DNA of 64,000 nucleotides from Sciurus carolinensis. Lineage: Eukaryota > Chordata > Mammalia > Rodentia > Sciuridae. The first letter of the stretch is position 1, and every line of letters begins with the position of its first letter. Shown here one piece after another: positions 24,511 to 36,529 of the stretch. Both the position numbers and the translations under genes were made by a program. The notes below the pieces were generated by a model. It did not search any database and was not told where the DNA came from. It saw nothing but the letters and a program-made list of their open reading frames with translations. The stretch spans positions 90,086,143 through 90,150,142 of the forward strand of contig NC_062220.1 in NCBI RefSeq assembly GCF_902686445.1. The letters are read 5' to 3'.

Positions 24511-24787
24511 TTTTCTAGATATATTTTTTTTTATTGTAAACAAAGGGATACATGTTGTTTCTCTATTTGTACATGGAGTAAAGGCATACCATTTGTGTAA
24601 TCATAAATTTACATAGGGTAATGTTGTTTGATTCATTCTGTTATTTTTTTCCCTTCCCCCCACCCCACCCACTCCTCTTTTCCCTCTATACAGTCCTTCC
24701 TTCCTCCATTCTTACCACCCTCCTTAACCCTATCCCTAAACCTAACCCTAACCCTAACGCTAACCCCTCCCACTCCCCATTATATGT
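24511..24787 (-). mobile_element. 5'-truncated squirrel-type L1 tail carrying telomere-like hexamers
   Basis: Read on +: a T-rich tail, the 'gtaatcataaatttacatag' segment shared with 34395-34670, a C-rich tract, then seven hexamers at 24725-24766. A perfect 14-base duplication, cttgaggaattttt, bounds it at 24497-24510 and 24788-24801, which proves a single insertion. The reverse strand has the G-rich tract expected in an L1 3' UTR. Confidence 0.85.
24725..24766. repeat. telomere-like (TAACCC)7 array
   Basis: Seven in-frame hexamers over 42 bases. Units 1, 4, 5 and 7 are exact TAACCC. Units 2, 3 and 6 each differ by one base (TATCCC, TAAACC, TAACGC). It lies inside the L1 tail at 24511-24787, so it is not a telomere and probably not a fusion scar. 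Confidence 0.95.
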
Positions 24788-25038
24788 CTTGAGGAATTTT
24801 TATGGTTGCCACATTAATTTTTCTATTTATCAGGAGTAAGATGGGCTATTTTTCTGTTTTACCAAATTTATCTTACATCTGGCAATCCAGATTAAGAACA
24901 AAAATAATCTGAATTCCATCAACTAATATTTTACCCCCCAAATTTAAGAATATATATCTGGATGTTTGGGATAGGAGGTACCTGTTCTGACACCAAGGTG
25001 AAAGAATTAACTCCATTTGGAAGACATTAATATATGTC

Positions 25039-25200
25039 AACAAGAAACTTACTAGCTGTGTGAACTATAGCATATACTTTCTGAGAATCAATTTCTATAT
25101 CAAAAATAAAGAAAAATATTTCTTTTTGTCTATTTTTTTTTTCTTGTAAGATCATTGTGGCAAGTCATAAGACGATAAGTGACCAGGTCTAGTACAGGCC
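25039..25200 (+). repeat. MIR SINE, sense, degraded
   Basis: 'cttactagctgtgtgaacta' and 'ctgagaatcaatttctatat' are the MIR core in order. The 'gaccaggtctagtacaggcc' end is diverged, and a T-run near 25131-25142 interrupts. Confidence 0.55.
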
Positions 25201-25579
25201 CAATGAAATTCAAGGATTTAATTACTTTTACTTTTATTTCAGATTATGAAAGGAATATAAATTTATCCCAGAAAATTGGGAGAAAAATAAAAATAGAAAA
25301 TTATCAACATTGTCACACCATTTGATATTTTTTCTGGCCCTTTTCCTCTCCTGGTTTTTGTGGTTGAGGTGTTGCATAACAGGAAATTTTATATTGTGCC
25401 TCAATTTAATCTACCTTATAACACCATCATTCTCTCACATTAATGTATGCTCCACATAAATTTATATTTAGTTCTGGGAACTATTTCCCTAACACTGGAT
25501 TGGTCGTATACAGTGTTCTGTGTGGTAGAAGGTGCCATGATGAACACCTTTTTCTCTAACTTTTGAATTTCAGATTATT

Positions 25580-27160
25580 CTCTCAGAATAGATTATATTT
25601 GTCCCATCTGTTCTTTTTTTTCACGTTTCCACCTTTTCTGCCTTCTTTTGGATTAATGATTTTTTTTTATGATTCCACTTTCTCTCTTTTATTGGCTCAC
25701 TTTTTATAACCTGTTTATTTGTTTTAGTGGATGCTTTAGAGTTTATAGTATGAATCTTTATCTCAGTCTACCTTCAAGTAATTTTTTACTTCATATAGAG
25801 TATCAAAACTGGCCTGGATGCTGTATTTGTCGCCATCTACATATGTTAGAAACACTACAATACATTTAAATAATGTTTTAAATAATAGCTTTTAACCAAA
25901 GATATTCAAAAAGTGCCCTTCCCCAGTCTTTTATACTTAGCCACTTATTTACCATTTCCATTATTCTCCATTCCTTTGTGAATATCAGAATTCCATCTGG
26001 TATCCTTTATCATTTTCCAACTACCTGAAAAATCTTCTTGAACATTTCTTGTAGAGTAGATCTGTTGGTGATTAATTCTTTCATATTTGTATGTCTGCAA
26101 AAGTCTGTATTTTTTTTTTTTTTTCCTCTTGCTGGGTGTAGAATTCCAGGTTAACAGGTCTTTTTCTTTTTGCTTTTCCTTTTCTTTTTCTTTTTTTCAT
26201 TGTTGTTAAATACATCACTCCACTGACTTCTAGCCTTATTGTTTCTGACAAGAAGTTTGTTGTCATTCTTGTCTTTGTTTCTCTATATATCGTGAATTTT
26301 TCCTTCTGGTTTCAGTTTAGATTTTTCTTTATCACTGGTTTACTGGTTTTAAGTAATTTGAATATGTTATTAGATATAATTTTCTTCAGATTTCATGTAC
26401 CTGGAGTTCATTGAGCTTGAATCTGTGGGTTTATAATTCTTAACAAATTTAGAAAAATGTCAACTCTATTTCTTCAAATTTTTTTTCTAATCCCATATCC
26501 TGTCCTGTGGATACCAAGTTATATGCACTTTAACCTGTTTGAAATTGTCCCACATTCATTGATTCTCTGTTCATCTCTTTTAGTCTTTTTATCTTTGTTT
26601 TATTTTGGGTAATTTCTATCATTGTATCTTCATACTCACTAAGTTTTTGTGTTGTCTGAATTGTTGTTAATCTCTTCCAATATACTTTCCCTTAGACATT
26701 GTAAGTCTCATCCCAAGAAGTTCTACTTGGAACTTTATATCTTGCATGTCTCTACTTGTCAGGCTCAATCTTTCTTCTAGATATGGACTGTAGTTATGAT
26801 GATTATTTTATTGCTGTTTTTTACTCCTATCACCAGTATCATTTCAGTCTATTTATATTAATTAATTTTCTCTTCGCCATTGACCATATTTTCTTTCTTC
26901 TTTGCATGCCTAGTGATTTTGTTACTGACTGCCAGATGTTGTGATTTTTATCTTAGTGGATATTGGATATTTTTGTGTTTCCTTAAATATTTTTGAACTT
27001 TATTCTAGGATGCAGTTTACTTGGAAACCGTTCTATCATTTCTAGGCTTTATTTTAAGCTTTATTTGGGGGGACGAGATCAGCATTTAGTATAGGTCTAT
27101 TTTTCCTTCTCTACTGAGGCAAAATCTTTGTATATGTAATGTCTCATGCATTATATGGCT
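25580..27160 (-). mobile_element. HAL1/L1M-type element, antisense
   Basis: Landmarks in reversed order are 'cttgtagagtagatctgttg' (26049), 'ttgctgggtgtagaattcca' (26129), 'tctttatcactggtttac' (26326), 'ggagttcattgagcttgaat' (26402) and 'gaagttctacttggaacttt' (26718). This is the familiar reversed text of HAL1/L1M elements. The frames are destroyed. Confidence 0.7.
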
Positions 27161-27254
27161 TTCCATTGTGGTGGGTGGGAACATAAATTATTCCAATCCC
27201 TGCATTATTTTTATTTTTATTTTTTGTGTGGGATAACTTTTTAAAAAATGGACA

Positions 27255-27425
27255 CCTATTCTGTATGAGGCCACATACTATGTGTTTAATACATATGTTT
27301 TTTACAAAAACTAATATCGGTGGTATTGCATATCTATTGTGTGGATGAACTGAGATTTCAGAGAGCATGTGACTTGCCTAATATCACACAGCAAGGAATT
27401 AGCAGTGCTGGGATTCAAAACCCTC
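27255..27425 (-). repeat. MIR SINE, antisense
   Basis: 'gaactgagatttcagagagc', 'gtgacttgcctaatatcaca', 'cagcaaggaattagcagtgc' and 'tgggattcaaaaccct' are reversed MIR landmarks in order. Confidence 0.75.
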
Positions 27426-28507
27426 CAACAGTTTTAAATTTTGTAATCATTTTAGAAACTGGAAAGTCTCTTTGTGAAGTTAGTTGTAATTGTATGTAAT
27501 TGTATGACTCATCTCATTTGTTTCCCCTCTCTCAAGAACCACTCTCTTGTGTTGTCTGTTGTCCAGTATTTAGGATAATTTATTATTGTATCTTGACCAG
27601 ATATTTAGTTGTTTCAGGTACATATGAAGGTCAGGGCCAGGGGTCAAATCTGGTTCCTGTTGTTCCATCTGGCTGGAAATTAAAATCTTCCCAGACCTGG
27701 TTTCTAAGAATTATAAAATCTTTAGAGACAAATACATTCATAAAGAATTCTAAGTATCAAATCTAGAGCATAAAAGACAAATGACAAAATTCATTTTTCC
27801 AGTTTATTTGTCCACAAAATTAAATCTACCAAGGACTATTAATGAACATCCACAAATGTATTCTGAACATAAAAACTAGAATTAGAAATGAAGCTCTGTC
27901 ATTATATGTGTTACATTTTTATTCTGAATTTGTCTTTTAATTTTGTGCTCTTTAGAAATTCATCCAAATCATTCATTTCATAGAAGAAAATAAATACTAC
28001 CAATCTTATGCTTAGCACAGTACCTGGCACTCAGTAGACACACAATAAGAAACAGTGAGAGGAAAGATGAATAAATACAGTTCTAAACATTCGAATAATG
28101 CAAATAACTACAGGATGAGGGCAATAGTGCCAGGTTTACACATCTATACAGATGGAATTATATATGGTAGAATTCTAATACAGGAAAGTCTAAACACTTT
28201 GATTAATATTGCTTGGTAATTTCAATTTGATCAAATGTCCATTTTACTGGAAAAATAGAACATCTAAGTCATAAATTCTCAGTGAAGACACTGGAAGGAA
28301 TGAGTTTGCTGGGTGACTTCTGAAGACTTATGTTCTTCACACTATAAGCCCAGAACACAGTTGTAGTTCAGACTAATGGAGCAGATGTAGCAAAATACTC
28401 AACTAAGTAGACATCACCTCCTGGAGCCATAATTTTAGAACTCTGACTCATTACCATGATATTAAAATGAACAAAGACAATAAGCAAATGAATTCGATAG
28501 TCAGTAG
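27426..28507. other. no gene seen
   Basis: Unrecognised sequence apart from a probable L2/MIR tail near 28010-28060 (gcacagtacctggcactcag). The 88-codon forward frame at 27500-27766 has no domain. Confidence 0.45.
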
Positions 28508-29010
28508 TGGGGAGAAACACAGGGTCTCACTCTGAAGGAGGTCGAAGGGCTTAGGCACCCAGGGCAAAATGGCAAGTGAGGAGGTCAGGGGCAGGGTCAG
28601 AGTGAAGGCGCAGGGAGAGGGTCTTCTGATGAGATCAACTTCCTGGTTCACGAAAGTGCTTATGGACACAAAAGGGGGACGCAATCAGACAGGCACTTCT
28701 GTGCTCACACTCCCAAGCGGGGGATCCAATAGAAAAACTAAAACAGATGCGTGAACAGAGAGGCATCAGTCAATAAGAGTGAGGAGCACGTGGACAGGGA
28801 AGGAGCTAAGGAAGGAGGAAATTCCACAGACCATACAAAGAACAGACCAAAACTTCTCCACCAGATTCCGAGCTCTGGGGCCCCTTCACCTTGGAAAAGT
28901 CTGTCTCTTATGCTTTGCAATAAACCTGATGCTTGTTCAATATCTCTTGTCCTGTTCTTCAACTCTTTGCTGAGCAGAGACAATGAACCCAGCACCCCTA
29001 GACGGTAACA
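28508..29010 (+). mobile_element. solo retroviral-type LTR, sense
   Basis: It begins TGGGGAGAAACACAGG and ends GACGGTAACA. An AATAAA signal lies at 28919-28924, followed after about 20 bases by 'tctcttgtcctgttcttcaa' and 'ctttgctgagcagagacaat', an R/U5-like arrangement. The GC content is visibly higher than the surroundings. No internal retroviral genes or second LTR adjoin it, so it is a solo LTR. The left boundary is an estimate, since no flanking duplication was found. It is rodent-lineage specific in style, of the ERV1 or ERVK kind, and not MaLR. Several short frames in both strands (28451-29008) are incidental. Confidence 0.7.
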
Positions 29011-30055
29011 GATCTACTTAAGAAAAAGCCTGGGGATTCGTTGATGGAGTGGTGCCAATCACTGGGGAAAAGACAAATGCATAAGGATGGCCCTCGTATG
29101 GCAGGGAACGTGACTGCGGGCAGGGCAGCCCAGGAGCCTCTCAGTTCCCTGATTTGTTTTGTTTGTTCCGATGTTAATGCTGCAGTTTTCATGAGTTCAG
29201 GTCACTGATATGATATATTGTGGTGGCTGATATTGATTGAGACTAGGAGATGCAGGACTCACTCTCCTGGTGGGGTAGATTTTAAGGCTTAGATTGAGGG
29301 TCTAAAGACAGTGGCAGCTTGCTGTGTTGAGGATTTGTGTTCCTTCATCTTGCTCTCAAGGTCTGTAAACCACACAAAAGCAAGATGGGGTGGGGTGGGG
29401 AGAGAAGAACAGAGCTAAGAAATCGTTATACAGAGAATGTAATTATAAATGCTAAAAATAGTTCTATTGTGACAAGCATGATTAATTTTAGCATAGACTA
29501 AATATTTTGCTGTTTGATTCGTGTAATGAATACCATTGATATTTCTACTACTTTAAATAGCAGATTAAAAGGACATGCACCTGTAAGATAAATGCAGAAC
29601 TCTGGTAGGAAAAATAGAACTGACATAGAAACTGAGGTAAATTCCTTAAATCAAGCAGTTCTATATAAATATTTTTACATGACAATAGAGGACATAAAGA
29701 TCTTTATATACTTCAATTAAATGAGAAGGTGCTATTTTTATAAGCCTAATAGCAGGAACATCATTTCTTAACATATGGGAATCTAATCCACATCATAATT
29801 ACCATGTTAGTTTAGTGTTTAAAGTCTGACAAAAGACTCTATTCACTGTGATATGGCTAAGTCATCATGAGAACAATTATTTGTTGTTCATTCGCAATAA
29901 ATTGCTGAACTTTTACCAATAATTATTTCAAAATTCAGTTCACTAACATCTTATAGATATGTATATCGCATCTCGTATTCAATCCTACCCGGTGGGCAGA
30001 ATGTTTTACCTTGTTGATGAAGCCCCAAAATTTCCATGCACATTCATCTTTTTGA
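29011..30055. other. no gene seen; AT-rich apparently unique DNA
   Basis: Nothing recognised. A short GGGGT-rich tract sits at about 29387-29402. Confidence 0.45.
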
Positions 30056-30210
30056 AAGTTTCCCAAACTGGGGCTGGTGTTGTGACTCAGTGGTAGAGTG
30101 CTTGCCTAGTATGTGTGAGGCATTGGGTTTGATCCTCAGCATCACATAAAAATAAATAAAATAAAGGTATTGTGTTCATCTACAACTTAAAAAAAAGTTG
30201 CCCAAACTGG
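30056..30210 (+). repeat. ID SINE with target-site duplication
   Basis: 'ggggctggtgttgtgactca' and 'gggtttgatcctcagcatca' carry the A-box and B-box regions. The 'ggtattgtgttcatctacaa' tail extension ends in an A-run. The duplication aagttTcccaaactgg / aagttGcccaaactgg lies at 30056-30071 and 30195-30210, with one mismatch. Confidence 0.93.
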
Positions 30211-30411
30211 TTACTTTTTATGGGTCATTATATCTAACAAAATATATGTTGGATATACTTAAAATTGGTTGGATCAAGGAACCATCCAAACAAAACCCAC
30301 ATGAGCTTATAACCTCATATGAAAGGGGTTAATCAGCTTTGACTTGGCTTGCAATAAGATTCTGTGAAGTAATGAATGGTATAAACTCATTCCTTCAGAT
30401 CTTCTTTTTAA

Positions 30412-30520
30412 ATTTGTTTTTTTTTTTTTTTTGCAATGCTGGGAATGGAACTCAGGGCTTCAGACATGCTAAGCAGATGTTCTACCACTAAGATACATCC
30501 CCCACCCTCAGCTCTTTGTT
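30412..30520 (-). repeat. ID SINE, antisense
   Basis: A T-run is followed by 'gggaatggaactcagggctt' and 'tctaccactaagatacatcc', the reversed B-box and A-box regions of an ID element. Confidence 0.85.
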
Positions 30521-30525
30521 TGTTT

Positions 30526-31699
30526 TGTTTTGTTTTTTCACAAAGCATAAACACCCAGGAATTTGAAAAAAATTAAGGTTAATCTGTACCCTGAGAAATT
30601 CTAAAATATATTTCCAGATCTCTCTGATAAGAGTTTTTCATCCCACACTCTGAAGTATGTGGGTCTAATTGCTAAAGCCCATGCTACTTCATATTCTTAA
30701 ATAATTCCCTATTATTGAAGATAATCTGATTATATCTTCTAAAACCTTAAGAGCATGGAAAAAATACTAACTTAATCAATACACCTATTCACTTCTTGGT
30801 ATAGTCAATATAGCGATCTTTGTATAGGCTTCTTAAGCATGATATGACCATTTATGATTTCAAGTGAATGTATATATAGGGCTTAAAAGGAAACCTTTTG
30901 ATCATCATGAAGATAATTTATCAGGAACCAAGAGCAATAATTATAATAGCAAGAATATAGTTAAGGTATTTCCCATTATATTCAAAAACTATGAGATGCT
31001 CATTGCTTTAAACATTCTGAAAGGTTTAAACAAATGTCACAGTATAAGAAAACAATGAGCAATATACACATTAGAACAGAAGAGGAGTGATTACTAACTA
31101 CTGATATGATTGTATGATTATATACCTATAAAATACAAGAGTAACTCTCTTAAAGCTACTAATAAAGCTAACAGAATTTGTTAAATTGTTGGAGTAACAA
31201 AAAACACTTGAGAATGAATAGCTTTCCCATCTGCTGTCTATAGCCAGAAAAAATAATATGAAAAAATATGAGCTGATTTATAATGGCTACAGAAATTGTT
31301 AGGTACTCAAGAATAAATTGAATAAGAAAAATAAAATACACATAGGAAAAAAAAAACAGAGCAGAGCTATATCATATACCCATTTATCACATACACTAAA
31401 TTATATTTAATCCTGTGCTGGACATTTCTGATATATAGACATATCTATCAGATATCTATATATCTACATATCATGATATATTCCTTATTACTCTGTGAAT
31501 GTTCCTCCATTTTCTCATGGTACTCTTGACTCCTCCTAGCACCATGATACATATGATATAGATAGAGATATATCAGAAAAAACACACACACACATACACG
31601 TTTATTTACATACTATAGAGTTCCCAAATGCAGGTCAACTCCCTCACTGGGTGTTCAACATAAAAAAAAAAATAACCCAACAATTAACCACAAGATTGA
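30526..31699. other. no gene seen; AT-rich
   Basis: AT-rich sequence with a TATCTA-like cryptically simple stretch at about 31430-31570 and a short CA run near 31582. No coding signal. Confidence 0.45.
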
Positions 31700-31808
31700 A
31701 ATCCTAATTAGAATAAGATGTACTTCATGTTTGTATAAATATGTCAAAATATACTCTACTGTCATGTATAACTGAAAAGAACAAATAAAAAAGAAAAAAA
31801 AAAAAAAC
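31700..31808 (+). mobile_element. 5'-truncated squirrel-type L1 tail, sense
   Basis: 'tactctactgtcatgtataa' followed by 'ctgaaaagaacaaataaaaa' and an A-run matches the ends of the copies at 2926 and 45801. Only the last 110 bases or so are present. Confidence 0.7.
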
Positions 31809-32950
31809 CCAGCAATCTGTTTCAGTACTCTAGAAGAAACCAACTGTGTGAATTTCTTATAAGATGTTACATCTGTATGCTGTTCTTCAGGGGCACTTTA
31901 AAGAATTTTCAAGGATAATTTTGACTATAAGCAATTGTCACCTCAAATGCTGGTTTTGGAAACCAACTCCTGGGTAAGATGAGAGTTCACCAGTAGGTAA
32001 TTTTTCTAAAAAACATAAGACATGGTAGGCTTGGGGTTATAATATTATTAACCATTTGGCCCTTTAATATTAAAATAAAATGTGCAGTAGATTCAATAGA
32101 AGCAGAAAATCGCCAAGCTGCTCTCTCCCGCACTCATTACTGGAGGCATCCTAAGGCAGAAGGCTTGGAACCGCCAGACATCTGCCTTTCCTTACTGTTT
32201 TTCTTCCTGGCTAATTGAGTTGCAGACTCTCCATCATTAAGGAAATGTGACTGACAATAGACTACAGAACTACTTCAGCCCCCTGGACATAAGGCTTGGT
32301 GGTCAAGGTGAGGGGTGCAGTTTCCCCCTGAATGGTGTGCACATGCAGAATGGGCACAGCGAGACCTGCATTCTGATTCTGGTAATGCTTGCATGCTTTG
32401 GTGTGCGAGTGATGGAAAAGATCACCTGCGGTGCAGGAGTTCATGAGGATGGGTTAAAATTAGAGAACTCCCAGAACAAAGATGAAGAAAGTTAGAGCTC
32501 TCCTGGGACCTTGTGCTTCATAACCCACCCGTACTGTGGGAAGCTGTGTATTGTCCTGGAAGAGAGTGCTACTTGGCTCCCTCTATCTAATGTCTACCTT
32601 AAGCATAACTAAATTCCCCCAAATTGGTGAACCACTAAATGTTATGCATATATTCTAGGAGCTGCCATTACAGGGGAAAGTGCATCCTGCTTGGCTATAC
32701 CAGAAAACTATGTAATGCAAATATTTTCTTTCCCGGATCAATGTCGACAGATAATGCAACTACAATCAGAATCCTAACTGTCCTTTCTGTTTGCCTGTCT
32801 TTGGGACTAGACAGGTTTATTCTAAATATGATAGAAAATTTTAAAAAGGAACTAGTGGGAGGTAATTACCTTATCAGCTATACATAAAAACTAAAAATGC
32901 TCTAATAAAAATCCTAAGATACTAGAGTAGCAATAGCAGTAGTGCAAGTA
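31809..32950. other. no gene seen; apparently unique DNA
   Basis: No repeat recognised. Two 82-codon forward frames (32247-32495, 32639-32887) show no domain. The first overlaps a 60-codon reverse frame. 32090-32620 has balanced composition and could include conserved non-coding sequence. Confidence 0.4.
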
Positions 32951-33050
32951 TAGAGTAAACACCTCCTTGCAATCATTCAACAGCAAATAACTTCATGAGC
33001 ACATATTATGTATCAGATGCTATGGTAGTCATTGGTTAAAAACCTGAATA

Positions 33051-33185
33051 AGGGCTGGGGCTGTAGCTCAGAGGCAGAGCTCTTGTGTGGCATGTGTGAG
33101 GCACTGGATTGGATCTTCAGCACCACATAAAAATAAACAAATAAAATAAAGGCATGTTGTCCATCTACAACTACAAAAAAAAATT
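33051..33185 (+). repeat. ID SINE, sense
   Basis: 'ggggctgtagctcagaggca' and 'gattggatcttcagcaccac' are the A-box and B-box regions. The 'ggcatgttgtccatctacaa' tail extension and an A-run follow. The flanks 'ttaaaaacctgaataag' and 'ttaaaaactgagtaat' look like a decayed target-site duplication. It lies inside an older MIR/L2-like stretch (cagatgctatggtagtcat). Confidence 0.88.
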
Positions 33186-33749
33186 TAAAAACTGAGTAAT
33201 AATCATTGTCCTCGTAGAGCTTACACTATAGGGTGGGTAAACCACAGATGGAATATTTACAAAGCTTGAGAAATCTCATGGAGGAAGAACAAAATGTGCT
33301 GTGAGACAGAACAGGTTGATCGATCACAATGTGGACCCAAGAGAAGCCTCCCCAAGACACTACCTGGAAGGATCACTGGCCAGGTTGCTCGGGAGGGACA
33401 TGGCAGGAGCCTTGGCCTGGTGGAGGAAAGCACCCCACCAACCGGAGCTGTCTGGTATGTTTGTTGTTTCTATCTCTTTTCATTAGTGCTTTTTTTAAAG
33501 GGTAGGCAAAGTTTTTCTGCTTTATTCATTTCCTCAAAAAGTTTTGACTTAGACGAGAGTGAGGAAAATTGGAATTCTTGAGGGTAAAATTTACAGAGGA
33601 ACCCAAAACTCAGTAGTCAGTATATTTCATGAAATATAAAAATGAAAATTAATGCCAAAAGTCCACAATGCCCGATCTAACAAAATTTTAAGTCAACTCA
33701 AGTCCAATTCTTGATTGCATACCCTGCCTCACTTATAATCCTGGTTCCA

Positions 33750-33815
33750 ATAAAACTTTATTTACAAAAACTCCCAGCTCACCCCGGGGACTATAGTTTA
33801 CTGAATTGATTTTAG
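33750..33815. mobile_element. hAT-Charlie-like terminus
   Basis: 'ccaataaaactttatttaca' followed by 'gggactatagtttactgaa' resembles the end of Charlie-type DNA transposons. It is short and diverged, so the call is tentative. Confidence 0.4.
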
Positions 33816-33974
33816 TTTTATGACAAATATGCGAGAATTTGACTTTCTTTTGTGAACAACCAGAGTTTAATAGTATTTGTAACATTATCTTTTGAAAAAA
33901 AAATTTTAAATGATTTTGTTTATCTTCTACCCACTCTTCCTAATTATTTTCATTCTGAATTTTAGTTTTAGTAT

Positions 33975-34351
33975 TGCTATTGTTTGAATTTCTCCAAAAT
34001 CCATGTGTTGATTCGTTATTCCCCAAAGCAGCAGTGTTGGGAGGTGGGATCCAGTGGGAAGAGTTGAGGTCATGGAGGCAGTTCTCATGAATGGCCAAGA
34101 CTTTCTTCATGGGTTAACTGTTGTAGGAGTTCAGCCTCCTTTTTCTCTTCCATTCTCACCCACATGCCGTTCTGCCTTCCTGCATGAGTTGAACCACCAT
34201 GAATCCCTCATAAGAAGGTGAATGCTTGCTCTCACCTAATCTTGGACTTCCCAGCCTCCAGAACCACCATCCAAAATACACCCATTTTCTTTATAAATTA
34301 TCTAATCTCAGGTATTCTGTTATCATGATAGAAAACAAACTAAAATAAACA
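33975..34351 (+). mobile_element. ERVL-MaLR LTR (MST/MLT1-like), sense
   Basis: 'tgctattgtttgaatttctc', 'ttgggaggtgggatccagtg', the 'ccattctcacccacatgccg' block and 'tttataaattatctaatctc' follow the order of MST/MLT1 LTRs, ending near 'aaacaaactaaaataaaca'. No internal MaLR sequence adjoins it, so it is a solo LTR. Confidence 0.8.
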
Positions 34352-34394
34352 TACTTTTATTTATCATCTTTTACTTCAATCCTTCTTAATTATT

Positions 34395-34672
34395 ATTATT
34401 TTATTTATGTATTTCTTTTTATTTTTTATGGACTGCATTTTGATTCATTGTACACAAATGGGGTACATCATTTCCTTTCCATGGTTGTACACAATGTAGA
34501 TTCATACCATTTGTATAATCATACATTTACATAGGGTAATGATGTCTGTCTCATTCCTCCATTTTTCATACCTGCCTTCCTCTCATTTCCTTCTACGTAA
34601 TCTAAAGTTCCTCCATTCTTCTCTCATTCCCCACCCCCCACCCCCATTATATATAATCATCCACTTATCAAG
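34395..34672 (-). mobile_element. 5'-truncated squirrel-type L1 tail, antisense
   Basis: 'gactgcattttgattcattg', 'gtaatcatacatttacatag' and a C-rich tract near 34621-34648 repeat the layout of 24511-24787, but with plain C-runs in place of telomere-like hexamers. It is therefore the same subfamily with a different G/C-rich tract. Confidence 0.75.
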
Positions 34673-36145
34673 GAAAACATTCGACCTTTGGATTTTTCCA
34701 ATAACAACAATTATTTAGGCTAAATTATTTGTTTTACTGGTTACATTGCTCACTATTGTATCTTCATTTTCTTTTTCTTGAGCTCTGTGTTCAGTGTCTT
34801 TTGTTGTTGTTGTTTCTTGGCTGATTGACCACATGATTTTCCCTAGTGCTTTTGATGTTTTTCAAAAAAACTGACAAAGGGGGTACATATCCAGAGTCTT
34901 CAAATGTCCAGAAATGTCACACTTTCCCCATCTTGTATAAGTAGTTTCTGAGTACAGAAACCTAAGATATAATTTGTGTTTCCTTATTACTCTTTGAATA
35001 TTTTCCAGTACTTAATGCAAAGCTCTTCTGGTTCACTTGTCATTTATCTTTAGAATTTGGAAATGTCACTATGACATAACTAAAATGTGGTTTCAATATT
35101 CCTGTCCAGGACCTTTTAAATCTGATGACTCAATTTTTTCTCATCTTTCTTATTATTTTTGGATTTGTTTTTCATTATTCACTTAAATTGAGCCTTCAGG
35201 AACTCCAGTTATATGGATGGTCCCAGTGTGTGGTTGTAGAGATTGGAGATGTCCCCCTAAGATGGGTCCCCTGTGGCCACATGTGTGCTTTCTCACCTTG
35301 ACTCCTCTCAGCATCCAGGGTTAGTCACCTGACTCAGGCTGGACCAATCACAATCCTTTCCCAGGACTTTCTTTTTAACTAGAATTAAGGGAAGTAAGTC
35401 AGTCCTCCTGAGAAAAGGAAGAAGAGAGCAGTTAAGCTTTTGGCTTGTATCTGACTATGCTTTCTACCATGCCAAGTAGCCCCATCTGCAGTGAGAAAGA
35501 ATGAAAGTGCATGAAGAAAGAAAACAACATGGTAGGATTTGAAACTCTGCTTCCTGATGTTCCACTTTTAAGTCAAGGGGAGGGAGCAATTTTCATTTTA
35601 GATGAATAAATTGGTACCAAAATGGAAAGACCAAGAGAAAGGATGCAGGAAAACCAGTCAAGAGAATATTCTAATATTTTCTAAGAACCCTGTTTGAGGC
35701 TTTAACTTTGGGGATGAGGTGAAAACAAAGAGTTGCTAGACCTGGTCACAGATTTGATGTGAGAATGGGGAGACCAAGACTGTACCTAACCTTTCCTGTG
35801 ACTGATGGATATAAATGAGGATAAAATCAATGCCATGATGTAACAATAAAGTTGAAAGAAGGAAGCCAGGCCCAAAAAAGCACGTGTGCAATTCAGTTTA
35901 TGTGAGCACAGCACTAAGCTAAACCAGTCTAGAGTCTGAAATCAGTTTGGTAGGCAGGGTAACAATTGTGCTAGGGCCCAAGGCAGCTTCTGGGGGTGAT
36001 GGCAGCATTCTGATTTTTGATCTAGGTGCTGGTTACATATGAATGTTCACTTTTTGAAAATTGTGTTGAGAATATACATGACATGGACAGCAAAAAACTA
36101 ACAGTGGCAGACTTCAGAGGTGAAGAGGAAGATTACTATTTAGAG
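34673..36145. other. no gene seen; possible old DNA-transposon or LTR pieces
   Basis: The stretch 35220-35560 ('gctggaccaatcacaatcc' and neighbours) has an old-repeat character that I could not assign. No coding signal. Confidence 0.4.
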
Positions 36146-36318
36146 TATCTGAAGTTGAAGTTCTCAGAATGTGGTCCCCAGAGCAATATTAGCATCACCC
36201 AGGAACGTGTTAGTAAAGCAAATCTTTGGATTCCATCTCAAATAATTTCTGGTGGCAGGGCCCAGCAAGCTCTCAGGTAATTCTAATATACATTAACATT
36301 TAAGAAACAGTGCTACAA
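36146..36318 (-). mobile_element. MER5A-like hAT-Charlie MITE
   Basis: 'ctcagaatgtggtccccaga', 'gcatcacccaggaacgtgtt', 'ggtggcagggcccagcaagc' and 'ctctcaggtaattctaat' follow MER5A in order. The 84-codon forward frame at 36026-36280 runs into it and is not a gene. Confidence 0.8.
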
Positions 36319-36529
36319 GATACCTAGACAGATATATTAGGTTAAGGGCTAAGTATGGATCTGAAGTTGAGTAAAGAAATGGAAGTACAGTTTTCATGAT
36401 TTGCATCATTTATGGGAAGTGATTTTTGAAGCCATGAGCATAGATGAACTCCTTCAAGGACCCCAGGGATAGTAAAAAGAAGGAAGGGTCAAGTTATGCA
36501 ATCGACCAAGGCATCATTCAGTGGTTGAA

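Noticed and set aside
24725..24766. Interstitial telomere or chromosome-fusion scar
   Set aside because: The array is short and lies within a retrotransposon copy bounded by a perfect target-site duplication, so insertion explains it.
28451..29008. Several 60-85-codon frames on both strands
   Set aside because: They lie within the solo LTR and overlap one another. No retroviral gene domain is present.
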